Assembly: GCF_042676145.1 (NCBI RefSeq)
Contig: NZ_JBHTJW010000002.1
Location: forward strand, 372,001-436,000
From: Methylophilus glucosoxydans
Lineage (GTDB): Bacteria > Pseudomonadota > Gammaproteobacteria > Burkholderiales > Methylophilaceae
Direction: 5' to 3'
Length of the DNA: 64,000 bases
Under the pieces are notes generated by a model that saw only the letters and a list, made by a program, of their open reading frames with translations, was not told the origin of the DNA and ran no database searches. Below are positions 47,184 to 56,421 of the stretch, one piece after another. The translations under genes and the position numbers were made by a program. Position 1 is the first letter of the stretch. Every line of letters begins with the position of its first letter.

Positions 47184-48907
47184 GCACAGCGATGTTGACT
47201 CGGCTGGCCCATTACGTGCCCGCCCTCCGCTGGGGGCGGCATTATCGGCGCGAGCAGGCCATGCATGACCTGATGGCGGCGCTGACGGTGACCCTGATGC
47301 TGGTTCCGCAGGCGCTGGCCTATGCCATCCTGGCGGGCTTGCCGCCACAAGTCGGCCTGTATGCCAGCCTGTTGCCGTTAATCGTCTATGCTTTGTTAGG
47401 CACCAGTGCGACGCTGGCTGTAGGCCCGGTGGCGGTGGCGGCGCTGATGACTGCGACCGCAGTGGCACCTTATTCAGCACAGAGTCCCGCGCTGGGGCTG
47501 CAAGCGGCGCTGATCCTGGCGTGTTTGTCTGGCCTGTTTCTGGTGCTGGCCGGGATGTTCAAATTAGGCTTTCTGGCGAATTTTCTATCGCACCCCGTCA
47601 TGAGCGGCTTTATTGCTGGCGCCAGCCTGGTGATTGCCAGCAGTCAGCTACCCACCTTGCTTGGCATCCAGGCCGAGGGCAGTCATGTGCTGGCGCTCTG
47701 GCAGAGTATGCTGGGGCAATGGCCGCAGATTCATCTCGCGACGGCCATGCTGTCGGTGCTCACCCTGCTATTGCTGGTGCTGGCCAGGCGGCAAGGGCAA
47801 TCGCTGTTGCTAAGTCTGGGCTGCTCGCCGTTTTGGGCGCAGGCGTTGGTGCGGGCAGTGCCTGCGCTGCTGGTGTTGATCGGGACGATTGCCATGCATG
47901 CCGGTTGGGCCCTGCTCACCGGGGTGCGCACCGTGGGGCAGATTCCCGCCGGGCTGCCTGCGCTGGCCTTGCCGCATGGGAGTCTGGCAATGTGGCAGTC
48001 TTTATTGGCCCCTGCCTTGCTGATTTCCATCATCGGCACGGTGGAGTCGATTTCTGTCGCGCAGAGTCTGGCCATGAAGCGGCGCGAACGCATAGATCCT
48101 GACCAGGAGCTGATTGCCTTGGGCGGCGCCAATCTGGCGGCCAGCCTGAGTGGGGGACAGCCGGTCACCGGCGGCGTGTCGCGCTCAGTGGTGAATATGG
48201 ATGCGGGTGCGCAAACACCGGCAGCGGGTTTGTTTACCGCATTGGGCATGTGGCTGGCCACGGTTTTTCTGGCCTCGTGGCTCAGTGCGTTACCCAGATT
48301 TATTTTGGCCAGCACGATTATCGTTGCGGTGATGAGCCTGGTGGACGGACGCGTGTTTATCGAGACCTGGCGGCGTAACCGCAGTGACTTTGCCGCCTTG
48401 CTGGTGACTTTTATGATCACCTTGCTGGTCGATATTGAACATGGCATCAGTGCAGGCGTGTTGCTGTCCATGGCCATGCATCTATACCGCAGCAGTCGGC
48501 CGCACATTGCCATTGTCGGGCAGGTGCCGGGTACCGAGCATTTTAGAAACGTGGCGCGGCACGCGGTCAGTGTGTGCCCGGATGTGATCACTTTACGTGT
48601 GGATGAGAGCTTGTATTTTGCCAATGCGCGCTATCTCGAGCAAAAAGTGCTCGAAGTGGTCGCCGACAACCCGGCATTGAAACATGTGATCCTGATGTGC
48701 TCCGCCGTCAACGAGGTAGATGGCAGTGCCCTGGAGGTGCTGGAGGTCATCAACCACCATTTATCTGCATTGGGAATTGGCTTTCATTTGTCCGAGGTCA
48801 AAGGCCCGGTGATGGACATGTTGCAACATGCTCCACTCAGGCAGCAGCTCAATGGCAAGATTTATCTGACCCAACATCAGGCTTATGCAGCGCTGTCCTG
48901 TCATTAA
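47180..48907 (+). CDS. SulP family anion transporter with STAS domain
   Basis: 575 residues from ATG 47180, overlapping the upstream stop. Motifs AYAILAGLPPQVGLYASLLP and ATLAVGPVAV identify SulP; 11-12 helices fill residues 30-430 and a STAS domain the C-terminal 130 (DGSALEVLEVINHHL). It may export sulfite or sulfate produced by the dioxygenase, or take up sulfate; its operon partner supports the first. A short GGCG/CGCC hairpin (48908-48922) follows. Confidence 0.87.
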   Translation: MSTAMLTRLAHYVPALRWGRHYRREQAMHDLMAALTVTLMLVPQALAYAILAGLPPQVGLYASLLPLIVYALLGTSATLAVGPVAVAALMTATAVAPYSAQSPALGLQAALILACLSGLFLVLAGMFKLGFLANFLSHPVMSGFIAGASLVIASSQLPTLLGIQAEGSHVLALWQSMLGQWPQIHLATAMLSVLTLLLLVLARRQGQSLLLSLGCSPFWAQALVRAVPALLVLIGTIAMHAGWALLTGVRTVGQIPAGLPALALPHGSLAMWQSLLAPALLISIIGTVESISVAQSLAMKRRERIDPDQELIALGGANLAASLSGGQPVTGGVSRSVVNMDAGAQTPAAGLFTALGMWLATVFLASWLSALPRFILASTIIVAVMSLVDGRVFIETWRRNRSDFAALLVTFMITLLVDIEHGISAGVLLSMAMHLYRSSRPHIAIVGQVPGTEHFRNVARHAVSVCPDVITLRVDESLYFANARYLEQKVLEVVADNPALKHVILMCSAVNEVDGSALEVLEVINHHLSALGIGFHLSEVKGPVMDMLQHAPLRQQLNGKIYLTQHQAYAALSCH

Positions 48908-48941
48908 CGGCGTTGAGCGCCGCTAAATATAGGAGGCTGGC

Positions 48942-49121
48942 ATGGCAGATAATATCGGGCAATTGGAACAGTATTTAAGAGTGATTATCGGCGCCGGATT
49001 GCTGATGTGGACCTTGTTTTTCCAGGGTCCCACCTGGGGCTGGTTTGGGCTGGTGCCGTTGGCGACCGGGCTGATCCAGTGGTGCCCGCTTTATGCCTTG
49101 CTCAAGATTAACCGTCGCTAA
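48942..49121 (+). CDS. DUF2892 family small membrane protein
   Basis: 59 residues, ATG at 48942 with AGGAGG before it, TAA at 49119-49121. Two membrane helices, with the family ending GLIQWCPLYALLKIN. DUF2892 proteins often occur with, or fused to, rhodaneses; here it closes the persulfide operon, supporting a sulfur role. The free Cys at residue 48 is the family's conserved one. Confidence 0.8.
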   Translation: MADNIGQLEQYLRVIIGAGLLMWTLFFQGPTWGWFGLVPLATGLIQWCPLYALLKINRR

Positions 49122-49564
49122 GGTTCTCGGTGAGGGGGTGTTTGCAACCCAGACTTTAAAATCAGCACAGAGGCTTTGCCAAAACCATAGCTGGTGGTAA
49201 AGAGGCTGGCAAACAAATAGCCCTGAAACAGCAAGGGCGGCGGGAGCTCAGGATTGTCCAGCGCCGGGAAAATGGCCATCAGTAAAAACAGGCTGGAGTT
49301 GGTAAATGCGCCTATCACCATCGCCCAGCGTACATGCCATGGCAACGAGACCCGGCTGGCCGCAATGCCAAAAATGAGTGCGGTCATCAGCAGAAAATCG
49401 ATATGTGCTTGCAACAGCCGCGTGAATTTTCCCGCGAAAATGGCCTTGAGTGGCGGCACACCAAAGTTCAGGCCCACCATACACCATGCCAGTAACAACG
49501 CCATCAGCAGCCAGCATGCGGCCCCTTTCAATAACATCTGGTGGGCTTGTGGGGTCGATTGCAT
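49118..49564 (-). CDS. Hypothetical four-helix membrane protein
   Basis: 148 residues from the ATG at 49562-49564, chosen because AGGAG precedes it; a longer frame exists. Helices are at about 14-34, 48-70, 78-98 and 115-135. No family recognised. It ends four bases inside the DUF2892 stop region and is divergent from the AraC-type gene, which may control it. Confidence 0.65.
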   Translation of the reverse strand: MQSTPQAHQMLLKGAACWLLMALLLAWCMVGLNFGVPPLKAIFAGKFTRLLQAHIDFLLMTALIFGIAASRVSLPWHVRWAMVIGAFTNSSLFLLMAIFPALDNPELPPPLLFQGYLFASLFTTSYGFGKASVLILKSGLQTPPHREP

Positions 49565-49717
49565 CAAAGTCTCCTGGGGGATATCGTGTCCCCAGCATAG
49601 CCGATCTGTCATGGCCTGCTTGATCTGGACGGAGCTCACGCTTGACTGAAACGGAGATGACTCGCTTGCGAAATCTAGCTGTTTGTGACTTAATTTCGCT
49701 CAGCAAAGGAGAGGGTC

Positions 49718-50707
49718 ATGGCGCAGCAAGCAAGGACAGTGGTCGCAGCGACAGGTCGCAAATATAGCTCCGATCTGGTCGCACCCAGTCAGCGCAAGGC
49801 TTGGTTGTGTGAGGTGATTGGACGTGAATATGCAGAGGTGGACATCGTCCCGCCCACGGCAGCCCCGCTTTACAACGAGATGACGCTCTATCCTTGGCAG
49901 GCGTTGCAACTATCCGTGATCCATTCCAACAGTCTGACCATCCAGCGCGGGACGCGAGAAATCAGTCGTCCGCAGTTGGATAATTATTTTGCCGTCCTGT
50001 TGCTGCAAGGCCGGTATTGTCTGCAACAGCAAGGGCGGGAAGTGTTTTTGCACCCTGGCGACATGACTATTTATGATGCCACGGTGCCGCACTATATCCA
50101 TTGTCCAGAGGCGTTTTCCAAGCTGATTGTTTCCATCCCAAGAACCTTGTTGCATCAGCGTTTGCCGCAGGCCGGGCATCTGACGGCGATGCCCATGCGA
50201 TTGCAGCACGGCATGACCGCCATGTTGTCGCCGTTTTTGCAACAGCTCACGCGTCAGCTGAATCAACTCTCCATGCAGGCATTTGAAGCCAGCGCGGCGC
50301 CTATGCTGGACATGCTGGGCAATGCGCTTGAAACCTTGCAAGACCATGCGCTGCCGCGTTCGCCTGGCCGCAGTTTGTCATTGTTGCAAATCAAGCAGTG
50401 GCTCAGTAAGCATCTACAGGATGCAGACCTGGATAGTGACGCCATTGCCGCTGCCACCGGATTTTCCAGCCGGTATATCAATCAATTGTTTGCCGATGAA
50501 CAGACGTCATTGATGCGCTATGTCTGGCAACAGCGGCTGGCGCTGAGTGCGCAATACCTCAAGCAACCGGCCTGGCAGCACCGAAGCATTTCCGAGATCG
50601 CGCTGGCTTGCGGCTTTAACGATTTTGCACATTTCAGCCGGGCCTTTAAGCAGCAGTTTGGCGACGCCCCCCGTGCTTTTCGGCAGCAGGGGGCTTTACT
50701 CCGTTAA
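49718..50707 (+). CDS. AraC-family transcriptional regulator
   Basis: 329 residues: a cupin-like N-terminal domain (about 70-180, with LLLQGRYCLQQQGREVFLHPGDMTIYD, AraC_binding_2 type) and a C-terminal pair of helix-turn-helices (about 235-325, DAIAAATGFSSRYINQLF and SEIALACGFNDFAHFSRAFKQQFG). The stop overlaps the last base of the convergent ADH gene. The ligand is unknown; divergent membrane protein and the neighbouring dehydrogenase are possible targets. Confidence 0.87.
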   Translation: MAQQARTVVAATGRKYSSDLVAPSQRKAWLCEVIGREYAEVDIVPPTAAPLYNEMTLYPWQALQLSVIHSNSLTIQRGTREISRPQLDNYFAVLLLQGRYCLQQQGREVFLHPGDMTIYDATVPHYIHCPEAFSKLIVSIPRTLLHQRLPQAGHLTAMPMRLQHGMTAMLSPFLQQLTRQLNQLSMQAFEASAAPMLDMLGNALETLQDHALPRSPGRSLSLLQIKQWLSKHLQDADLDSDAIAAATGFSSRYINQLFADEQTSLMRYVWQQRLALSAQYLKQPAWQHRSISEIALACGFNDFAHFSRAFKQQFGDAPRAFRQQGALLR

Positions 50708-51711
50708 ATCTGCAGGCAAATTTTGCCAAAGTGCTGATTGGTCTCCTGATACTGGAAGGCCTGCACCATTTCCTCCAGCGCAAACACCTTATCCACCACC
50801 GGTTTCAGGCCATTCGCGTCTATGGCCTTGATCATGGCTTGCTGCATGCTGCGGCTACCCACCAGCACGCCTTGCAGGCGCAGTTGCTTGATCAGGGCTG
50901 TGACCAGAGGGAAGTCGCCCGCCAAGCCGGTCAAGATACCAATGACAGAGACGTGGCCACCGACGCGCGCCGCCAGCATGGACTGTTCGAGGGTGGCCGG
51001 ACCGCCCACCTCGACGACGTGATCGACGCCACGGCCGCCCGTCAGTTCGCGCACCAGCGTTCCCCAGGCCGGGGTGGTTTTGTAATTGATCAGGTGATCT
51101 GCACCCATGGCCTTGAGTTTTTCCAGCTTGGCTTCGCTGGACGAGGTGGCAATCACGGTTGCGCCTGCCAGCTTGGCAAATTGTAAGGCAAAGAGGGAAA
51201 CGCCGCCCGTGCCTTGCACCAGCACAGTATCGCCAGGGGTGAGCTGATCATCAGACATCAGCGCACGCCAGGCCGTCAGGGCGGCGGTAGTCAAGGTGGA
51301 AGATTCGATATGGCTCCAGCCTTTGGGGGCCAGCGTAAAAGATTCCGCGCTGGCGGTGACGATTTCACGCGCGTAGCCATCCACTCCATCGCCTGGCACG
51401 GTGGCAAAGCCTTCAACCAGCGGTTCACCCGCTTGCCAGGTGGGGAAAAAAGTACTGACTACGGCATCGCCTACTTTGAATTCGGTGACGCCTGCGCCGA
51501 CCGCGACTACTTCACCCGCGCCATCCGCCATCGGGATACGCGGCTCGGTGGGGCCCCACATGCCGCTGACCACGGCAAAATCATGGTAATTAAGCGAGTT
51601 GGCATGCAGCCTGACCGTGATTTGCCCGGCAGTTGGCGCAGGGGCTTCGCGTGTGCTGACGGTGACATTTTGGTAGCCGCCGCCCGGTTGCAGAATAATG
51701 GCTTTCGTCAT
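50704..51711 (-). CDS. Zinc-less MDR-type alcohol dehydrogenase / quinone oxidoreductase
   Basis: 335 residues. GroES-like N-terminal domain and a Rossmann domain with VLVQGTGGVSLFALQFAKLAGATVIAT and a central DHVVEVGG. The catalytic zinc ligands Cys46 and His67 of classical ADHs are absent: YHDFAVVSG and PMADGAGEV occupy these places. It is therefore closer to the quinone-oxidoreductase branch and may reduce an enal or quinone with NADPH. Direct promoter region (51712-52076) is shared with the divergent hydroxylase operon. Confidence 0.87.
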   Translation of the reverse strand: MTKAIILQPGGGYQNVTVSTREAPAPTAGQITVRLHANSLNYHDFAVVSGMWGPTEPRIPMADGAGEVVAVGAGVTEFKVGDAVVSTFFPTWQAGEPLVEGFATVPGDGVDGYAREIVTASAESFTLAPKGWSHIESSTLTTAALTAWRALMSDDQLTPGDTVLVQGTGGVSLFALQFAKLAGATVIATSSSEAKLEKLKAMGADHLINYKTTPAWGTLVRELTGGRGVDHVVEVGGPATLEQSMLAARVGGHVSVIGILTGLAGDFPLVTALIKQLRLQGVLVGSRSMQQAMIKAIDANGLKPVVDKVFALEEMVQAFQYQETNQHFGKICLQI

Positions 51712-52076
51712 GGCGTTCTCCTAATCAAGCGTGACATGGGGATTGCATTTATAAGGATAAATGTTCACGGTAAGCGGTTGATTCTGCCCTGACTTGCAGA
51801 CAAAGTAAATCGCCCGGCATCAGCAGGCGGACGGGAGTGAAGCCAATGTAAAGACTGTTTCAGGATCTCGTCCTGATTGGATCGACAGATGTAAAGCGGC
51901 TGTGCGACCAGCTAAATCACGGGCTGCACACTGTAGACTTAACACGATTAAATTTAAATTTATGCAGCTCCGGGACGCCCATACATACAATCATGTATGT
52001 TAGTATATTTTCACGATAGCCAACCTCAGATTGGTTTTGCGACTGCAGCATCAGATTTTAAAAAGGAACAAACACG
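51712..52076. promoter_or_regulatory. 365-base divergent region of adh and hydroxylase genes
   Basis: No gene evident. An inverted repeat ACATAC-N6-GTATGT lies at 51983-52000, followed by TAGTATATT, which could be a -10 region, about 70 bases before the ferredoxin-subunit ATG. The middle has an AT-rich tract TTAAATTTAAATTTAT near 51950. Confidence 0.5.
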
Positions 52077-52532
52077 ATGAAACTCAATATCAATGGCAAA
52101 GAGACCGAGCTCAACGTGAGCGATGACATGCCTCTTTTATGGGCAATCCGCGATGTGGCTGGCATGACCGGCACCAAGTTTGGCTGTGGCATGGCGCAAT
52201 GTGGAGCCTGTACTGTGCACCTGGATAGTCAGGCCATTCGCTCTTGTGTGACCCCGGTCAGTGCGGCCGCGGGTAAAAAAATCACCACCATAGAAGCCAT
52301 GCATGACGACAAGGTGGGCCAGGCCGTACAAGCCGCCTGGCAACAGATTGATGTGGTGCAGTGTGGCTACTGCCAATCCGGCCAGATCATGTCTGCGACC
52401 TCACTGCTCAAGCAAAACCCTAAACCCAGCGACGCCGATATTGATGCGGCCATGAGTGGCAATATTTGCCGTTGCGGGACTTATCAACGTATCCGGGCAG
52501 CAATCCACGAAGCCGCTGCCAAACTGGCTTAA
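52077..52532 (+). CDS. iorA: [2Fe-2S] subunit of a molybdenum hydroxylase (IorA-like)
   Basis: 151 residues. First cluster ligands C37, C42, C45 and C57 (FGCGMAQCGACTVHLD...RSC), second cluster in VQCGYCQSGQ and GNICRCG, the classical two 2Fe-2S domain layout of xanthine-oxidase-family small subunits. With AAAAGGAA before the ATG at 52077. The large subunit starts 12 bases after its stop. Confidence 0.9.
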   Translation: MKLNINGKETELNVSDDMPLLWAIRDVAGMTGTKFGCGMAQCGACTVHLDSQAIRSCVTPVSAAAGKKITTIEAMHDDKVGQAVQAAWQQIDVVQCGYCQSGQIMSATSLLKQNPKPSDADIDAAMSGNICRCGTYQRIRAAIHEAAAKLA

Positions 52533-52543
52533 GGAGAGACCCC

Positions 52544-54706
52544 ATGAATGATCTCATTAACCTCTCCCGCCGCAGTTTTATCAAAAGTACGGTTCTGGTC
52601 GCTGGCGGCCTTGTGGTGGCATTCAGTATTCCGCAAGCCAAACGCTTTATGGGGGTAGCCAATGCGGCAGAAGCGCTGCCACTGCCTGCGCCCAATGCCT
52701 TTTTGCGCATCGGCGCCGATGACAGTATTACCGTGATGTTGGCGCATAGCGAAATGGGGCAGGGTGTTTGGACCACCTTGCCCATGCTGATTGCAGATGA
52801 GCTGGATGCCGACTGGAGCAAGATCAAGGTCGAGCATGCGCCTGCGGCGCCTGCTTACGTGCATACCGCCTATGGTATCCAGATTACCGGCGGCTCTTCC
52901 ACCACCTGGTCAGAGTTTGACCGCTATCGCCAGGCGGGCGCATTGACACGTGTTCTGTTGCTGGAGGCGGCGGCCAAGCAATGGAAGGTGCCAGTGGCTG
53001 GCTTGCGCACCGAAAATGGTTTTGTCATCAACGGCACGCAAAAGCTCAGTTATGGCAAGCTGGTGGAGACCGCCAGTCAATTGCCGACACCGACCAGCGT
53101 CACGCTTAAAAAAACGGAGCAGTGGAAATTGATCGGCAAGGCCACCAAGCGTCTGGACAGCGCAGAAAAAATCAATGGCACGGCCAAGTTTGGTCAGGAT
53201 GTGCAGTTTGCAGGACTCAAAGTCGCCATGGTGGCACGTGCGCCAGTGTTTGGCACCACACTCAAAAGCCTGGATGATGCCGCTGCACGCAAAGTGCCGG
53301 GCGTGATCAAGGTGGTCAAAGTGCCCACGGGGGTTGCCGTGATTGCCGAGCATTACTGGGCCGCCAAGCAGGGGCGCGAGGCCCTCAAGCTGGAGTGGGC
53401 GCTAGCCGGGCATGACAAACCGGATACCCCCGCCTTGCTCAAGCAATATCAGGCGCTGGCGCAAAAGCCAGGCTTGCAGGCTGCGAAAGCGGGCGATGTT
53501 GCCACGGCCAGCAAGCAAGCCAAGCAAACCATACATGCGGAATATGTGTTGCCTTATCTGGCGCATGCACCGATGGAACCTTTGAACTGTGCCGTCAAAA
53601 TCTCTGATCAGGGCTGTGAAATCTGGACCGGGACGCAAATGCAAACCACGGACCAGGCGTCAGCTGCCAAGATTCTGGGCCTGAAACCAGAACAAGTGAA
53701 AATTCACACGCTGTTTTTAGGGGGCGGTTTTGGCCGTCGCGCCAATCCCCGTGCAGACTTTGTGTCTGAAGCGGTTGAAGTGGCCAAAGCGGCAGGCATG
53801 CCGGTGAAAACGGTTTGGAGCCGCGAAGACGATATCAAGGGGGGGTTCTACCGGCCGATGTTTGTTCACAAAGCCAGTATCGCGCTCGACAAACAGGGCA
53901 AACCGCTGGCCTGGCAGCAGACGCTGGTCGGACAGTCCATCATCAAAGGCACGCCCTTTGAAGGCGTCATGATCAAGGACGGCATTGATGCCACCTCGGT
54001 GGAAGGCGTGGCTGATTCGCCCTATGTGAAAGGCACTCCGCATCATGAGGTGCAGTTGCACTCGGTGCAAAGTGATGTGCCGGTGTTGTGGTGGCGATCG
54101 GTCGGGCATAGCCATTCCGCCTTTGTCATGGAAAGCCTGATTGATGAACTGGCGCATGCCAGCAAACAGGATCCGCTGGCGTATCGCCGCCAGTTGCTGA
54201 AAGACCATCCCCGTCATCTGGCGGCACTCAATCTGGCGGCCGATAAAGCGGGCTGGGGCAAACCGTTGCCTACTGGCGTGTTCCGTGGCATTGCCGTCCA
54301 CGAATCGTTTGGCAGTTATGTGGCGCAGGTGGCCGAAGTCTCCGTCAAAGACGGCGAGGTCAAAGTGCACCGCGTGGTGATGGCGATTGATTGCGGGCTG
54401 GCCGTGAACCCGGATGGTGTCAAAGCGCAGATGGAGTCTTGTGTCGCCTTTGCGCTGGGTGCCGCGCTCAGTAGCGAGGTGAGCTTCAAAGACGGCCAGG
54501 TAGAACAATCCAACTTCCACAACTACCAGGTGTTACGCATGAAAGATATGCCCAAAGTGGAGGTGCATATTGTGCCCAGCACCGAAAAAATGGGCGGGGT
54601 GGGGGAGCCGGGCGTGCCGCCGCTGGCACCTGCCGTGACCAACGCCATTTTTGCTGCGACTGGTAAGCGTATCCGCCGGTTGCCGATTGGTGATCAGCTG
54701 GCTTAA
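52544..54706 (+). CDS. iorB: Molybdenum-binding large subunit (IorB/aldehyde oxidase type)
   Basis: 720 residues from ATG 52544, chosen over an earlier in-frame codon because GGAGAG and the adjacent twin-arginine signal SRRSFIKS (about 9-16) fit. A Tat signal means export with cofactor bound, which is common for IorB-type enzymes. The family core has HSEMGQGVWTTLP near 70-82 and LGGGFGRRANPR in the middle; the catalytic Glu lies in VGEPGVPPLAPAV near the C-terminus. Substrate (aldehyde, isoquinoline or other N-heterocycle) is unknown. XdhC follows five bases later. Confidence 0.9.
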   Translation: MNDLINLSRRSFIKSTVLVAGGLVVAFSIPQAKRFMGVANAAEALPLPAPNAFLRIGADDSITVMLAHSEMGQGVWTTLPMLIADELDADWSKIKVEHAPAAPAYVHTAYGIQITGGSSTTWSEFDRYRQAGALTRVLLLEAAAKQWKVPVAGLRTENGFVINGTQKLSYGKLVETASQLPTPTSVTLKKTEQWKLIGKATKRLDSAEKINGTAKFGQDVQFAGLKVAMVARAPVFGTTLKSLDDAAARKVPGVIKVVKVPTGVAVIAEHYWAAKQGREALKLEWALAGHDKPDTPALLKQYQALAQKPGLQAAKAGDVATASKQAKQTIHAEYVLPYLAHAPMEPLNCAVKISDQGCEIWTGTQMQTTDQASAAKILGLKPEQVKIHTLFLGGGFGRRANPRADFVSEAVEVAKAAGMPVKTVWSREDDIKGGFYRPMFVHKASIALDKQGKPLAWQQTLVGQSIIKGTPFEGVMIKDGIDATSVEGVADSPYVKGTPHHEVQLHSVQSDVPVLWWRSVGHSHSAFVMESLIDELAHASKQDPLAYRRQLLKDHPRHLAALNLAADKAGWGKPLPTGVFRGIAVHESFGSYVAQVAEVSVKDGEVKVHRVVMAIDCGLAVNPDGVKAQMESCVAFALGAALSSEVSFKDGQVEQSNFHNYQVLRMKDMPKVEVHIVPSTEKMGGVGEPGVPPLAPAVTNAIFAATGKRIRRLPIGDQLA

Positions 54707-54711
54707 GCCCT

Positions 54712-55695
54712 ATGCAGTCCTCTGATTGGGAAGTGTTACAACGTGCCCGTGACTGGCTGGACCAGGGTTATGGCGCACATCTGTTTACCGTGATCCAGAC
54801 CTGGGGCTCGGCCCCCAGATTGCCGGGCGCCATTCTGGTGGTGCGTGAAGATGGCCATCTGGTCGGCTCTGTCTCTGGCGGCTGTATTGAAGATGATCTG
54901 GCAGACAAAGCCCGCCATCAACAACTGCCCGCGCGGCCAGCGATCATGGAGTATGGCGTCAATCAGGCAGAAGCACAGCGTTTTGGCATCCCTTGTGGTG
55001 GCCAGCTCAAGATTTTTGCCGAGCCGCTCACGCAAACGGCGCAATTAGCGCCTATGCTGGAGAGCTTGTCACAACGGCGTTTGCTTAAGCGCTCCGTCCA
55101 TTTACACAGTGGTGAGGTGCGGCATCAATACGTGCTGCCTGAAGGACAGCCTTATCTGGAAAGTGACTGGTTTCACAGTTATTTTGGCCCGCAATGGCGC
55201 TTGCTGATTATTGGCGCCAACCAGCTAGGCTCAGTGTTGGCGGCCATGGCACAAGCGCTGGATTTTCACGTCATGATCTGCGATCCGCGTGAGGAAATGC
55301 GTGCTGAATGGCATGTGGAAGGCGCAGACTGGTTGCCCGGCATGCCGGATGATGTGGTGCTGGAGATGGCGCCTGATCCACACACGGCGATTGTGGCCGT
55401 CACCCATGATCCCAAACTGGACGACATGGCGTTGCTTGAAGCGCTCAAGTCAGACGCGTTTTATATTGGCGCCTTGGGCTCCGTCAAAAATCAGGAAAAA
55501 CGCAAACAGCGCTTGCGCAGTTTTGACCTCACCGAGCAAGAGGTGAACCGCCTGCATGGCCCGGTCGGTCTGCGTATCAGCAGCCGCACGCCGGCCGAAA
55601 TTGCCGTGTCTATCCTGGCTGAGTTGATTCAGGAACGCGCACAGTTGCAGCAAACGGGCCTGGTCTCACGGGTGCACAGGCTGGCGATGGCCTGA
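54712..55695 (+). CDS. XdhC-family molybdenum cofactor insertion factor
   Basis: 327 residues with an N-terminal XdhC/CoxI domain (GSAPRLPGAILVVREDGHLVGSVSGGCIEDDL at about 25-55) and a C-terminal Rossmann domain (LLIIGANQLGSVLAAMAQALDFHVMICDPREE, followed by TAEIAVSILAE). Such proteins sulfurate the Mo cofactor and insert it into the enzyme. It starts five bases after the large subunit, so the three are one operon. Its stop abuts that of the convergent MocA-type gene. Confidence 0.9.
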   Translation: MQSSDWEVLQRARDWLDQGYGAHLFTVIQTWGSAPRLPGAILVVREDGHLVGSVSGGCIEDDLADKARHQQLPARPAIMEYGVNQAEAQRFGIPCGGQLKIFAEPLTQTAQLAPMLESLSQRRLLKRSVHLHSGEVRHQYVLPEGQPYLESDWFHSYFGPQWRLLIIGANQLGSVLAAMAQALDFHVMICDPREEMRAEWHVEGADWLPGMPDDVVLEMAPDPHTAIVAVTHDPKLDDMALLEALKSDAFYIGALGSVKNQEKRKQRLRSFDLTEQEVNRLHGPVGLRISSRTPAEIAVSILAELIQERAQLQQTGLVSRVHRLAMA

Positions 55696-56331
55696 TCATT
55701 TCAGGTCGGCGGGGGTATCAATATCCCTGAAGATGCCCGGGTCCTCGCACGCAATGTGTATGCTCTGTGCCTGATGGGCGCGCACCACCTCACGCGCGCC
55801 CTGGTCGCCTTCCACCCTAAGTAATTCAGGAATCAGCGCACGGCTGAAACCCACCGGATGACCGGCTTTGCCTGCCATGACCGGTTGTGCCAATGGATGC
55901 TGAGCCAAGGCATTCGCGACATGCTGTATGGTCTGCGGCTGGATAAAGGGCATGTCTGCCAAGGCGATCACCACGCCGGCGTACTGCGGAAAGGCCGTTA
56001 ACACGGTGTTCAACCCCAGCTTGAGACTATCGGCCATGACCTGCTCCTGCTCGCCACATTCGACCACTATCAATCCCAAGGCCTTGAGTGCGGCACTCAA
56101 CTCAGGCACATTGGCGCGTATCACGGCGACACTGTGCGGCAAGGCGGTGATCAGGCTGCGGGCGGCCACTACTGCCATGCACTCACCATTAGGCAAGGGC
56201 TGTAAGAGTTTGTTTTGCGCACCAAACCGGCGGGAGAAGCCAGCGGCTAACAGCAGGCCTACAGGGGGGGCGTCAGAGGGAAAGGGCGTATGCATCTGGG
56301 CCTGATCGTCTAAAAAATGCTTTTCTAACAT
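55696..56331 (-). CDS. MobA/MocA-like molybdopterin nucleotidyltransferase
   Basis: 211 residues with LLLAAGFSRRFGAQNKLLQPL (about 27-47), the NTP-binding signature of MobA-like transferases, and ALADMPFIQPQT near 125. Proteins of this kind beside XdhC add CMP to molybdopterin (MocA), the cofactor form used by xanthine-oxidase-type enzymes, which matches the neighbouring hydroxylase. It is convergent with the operon it serves and abuts it without a gap. Confidence 0.87.
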   Translation of the reverse strand: MLEKHFLDDQAQMHTPFPSDAPPVGLLLAAGFSRRFGAQNKLLQPLPNGECMAVVAARSLITALPHSVAVIRANVPELSAALKALGLIVVECGEQEQVMADSLKLGLNTVLTAFPQYAGVVIALADMPFIQPQTIQHVANALAQHPLAQPVMAGKAGHPVGFSRALIPELLRVEGDQGAREVVRAHQAQSIHIACEDPGIFRDIDTPADLK

Positions 56332-56421
56332 AAGGCGGTGGGTTCAGCTAGAGCGCTACGTCAACACCATCGTATACTTGAGCGTTCATGACAACATTCT
56401 GTTCTGTTGAAAGGGGTCCTC

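Noticed and set aside
47731..48624. Long minus-strand frame across the SulP gene
   Set aside because: Opposite-strand shadow of a clearly recognised gene; composition is Arg/Ser/Thr-rich and no family motif is visible.
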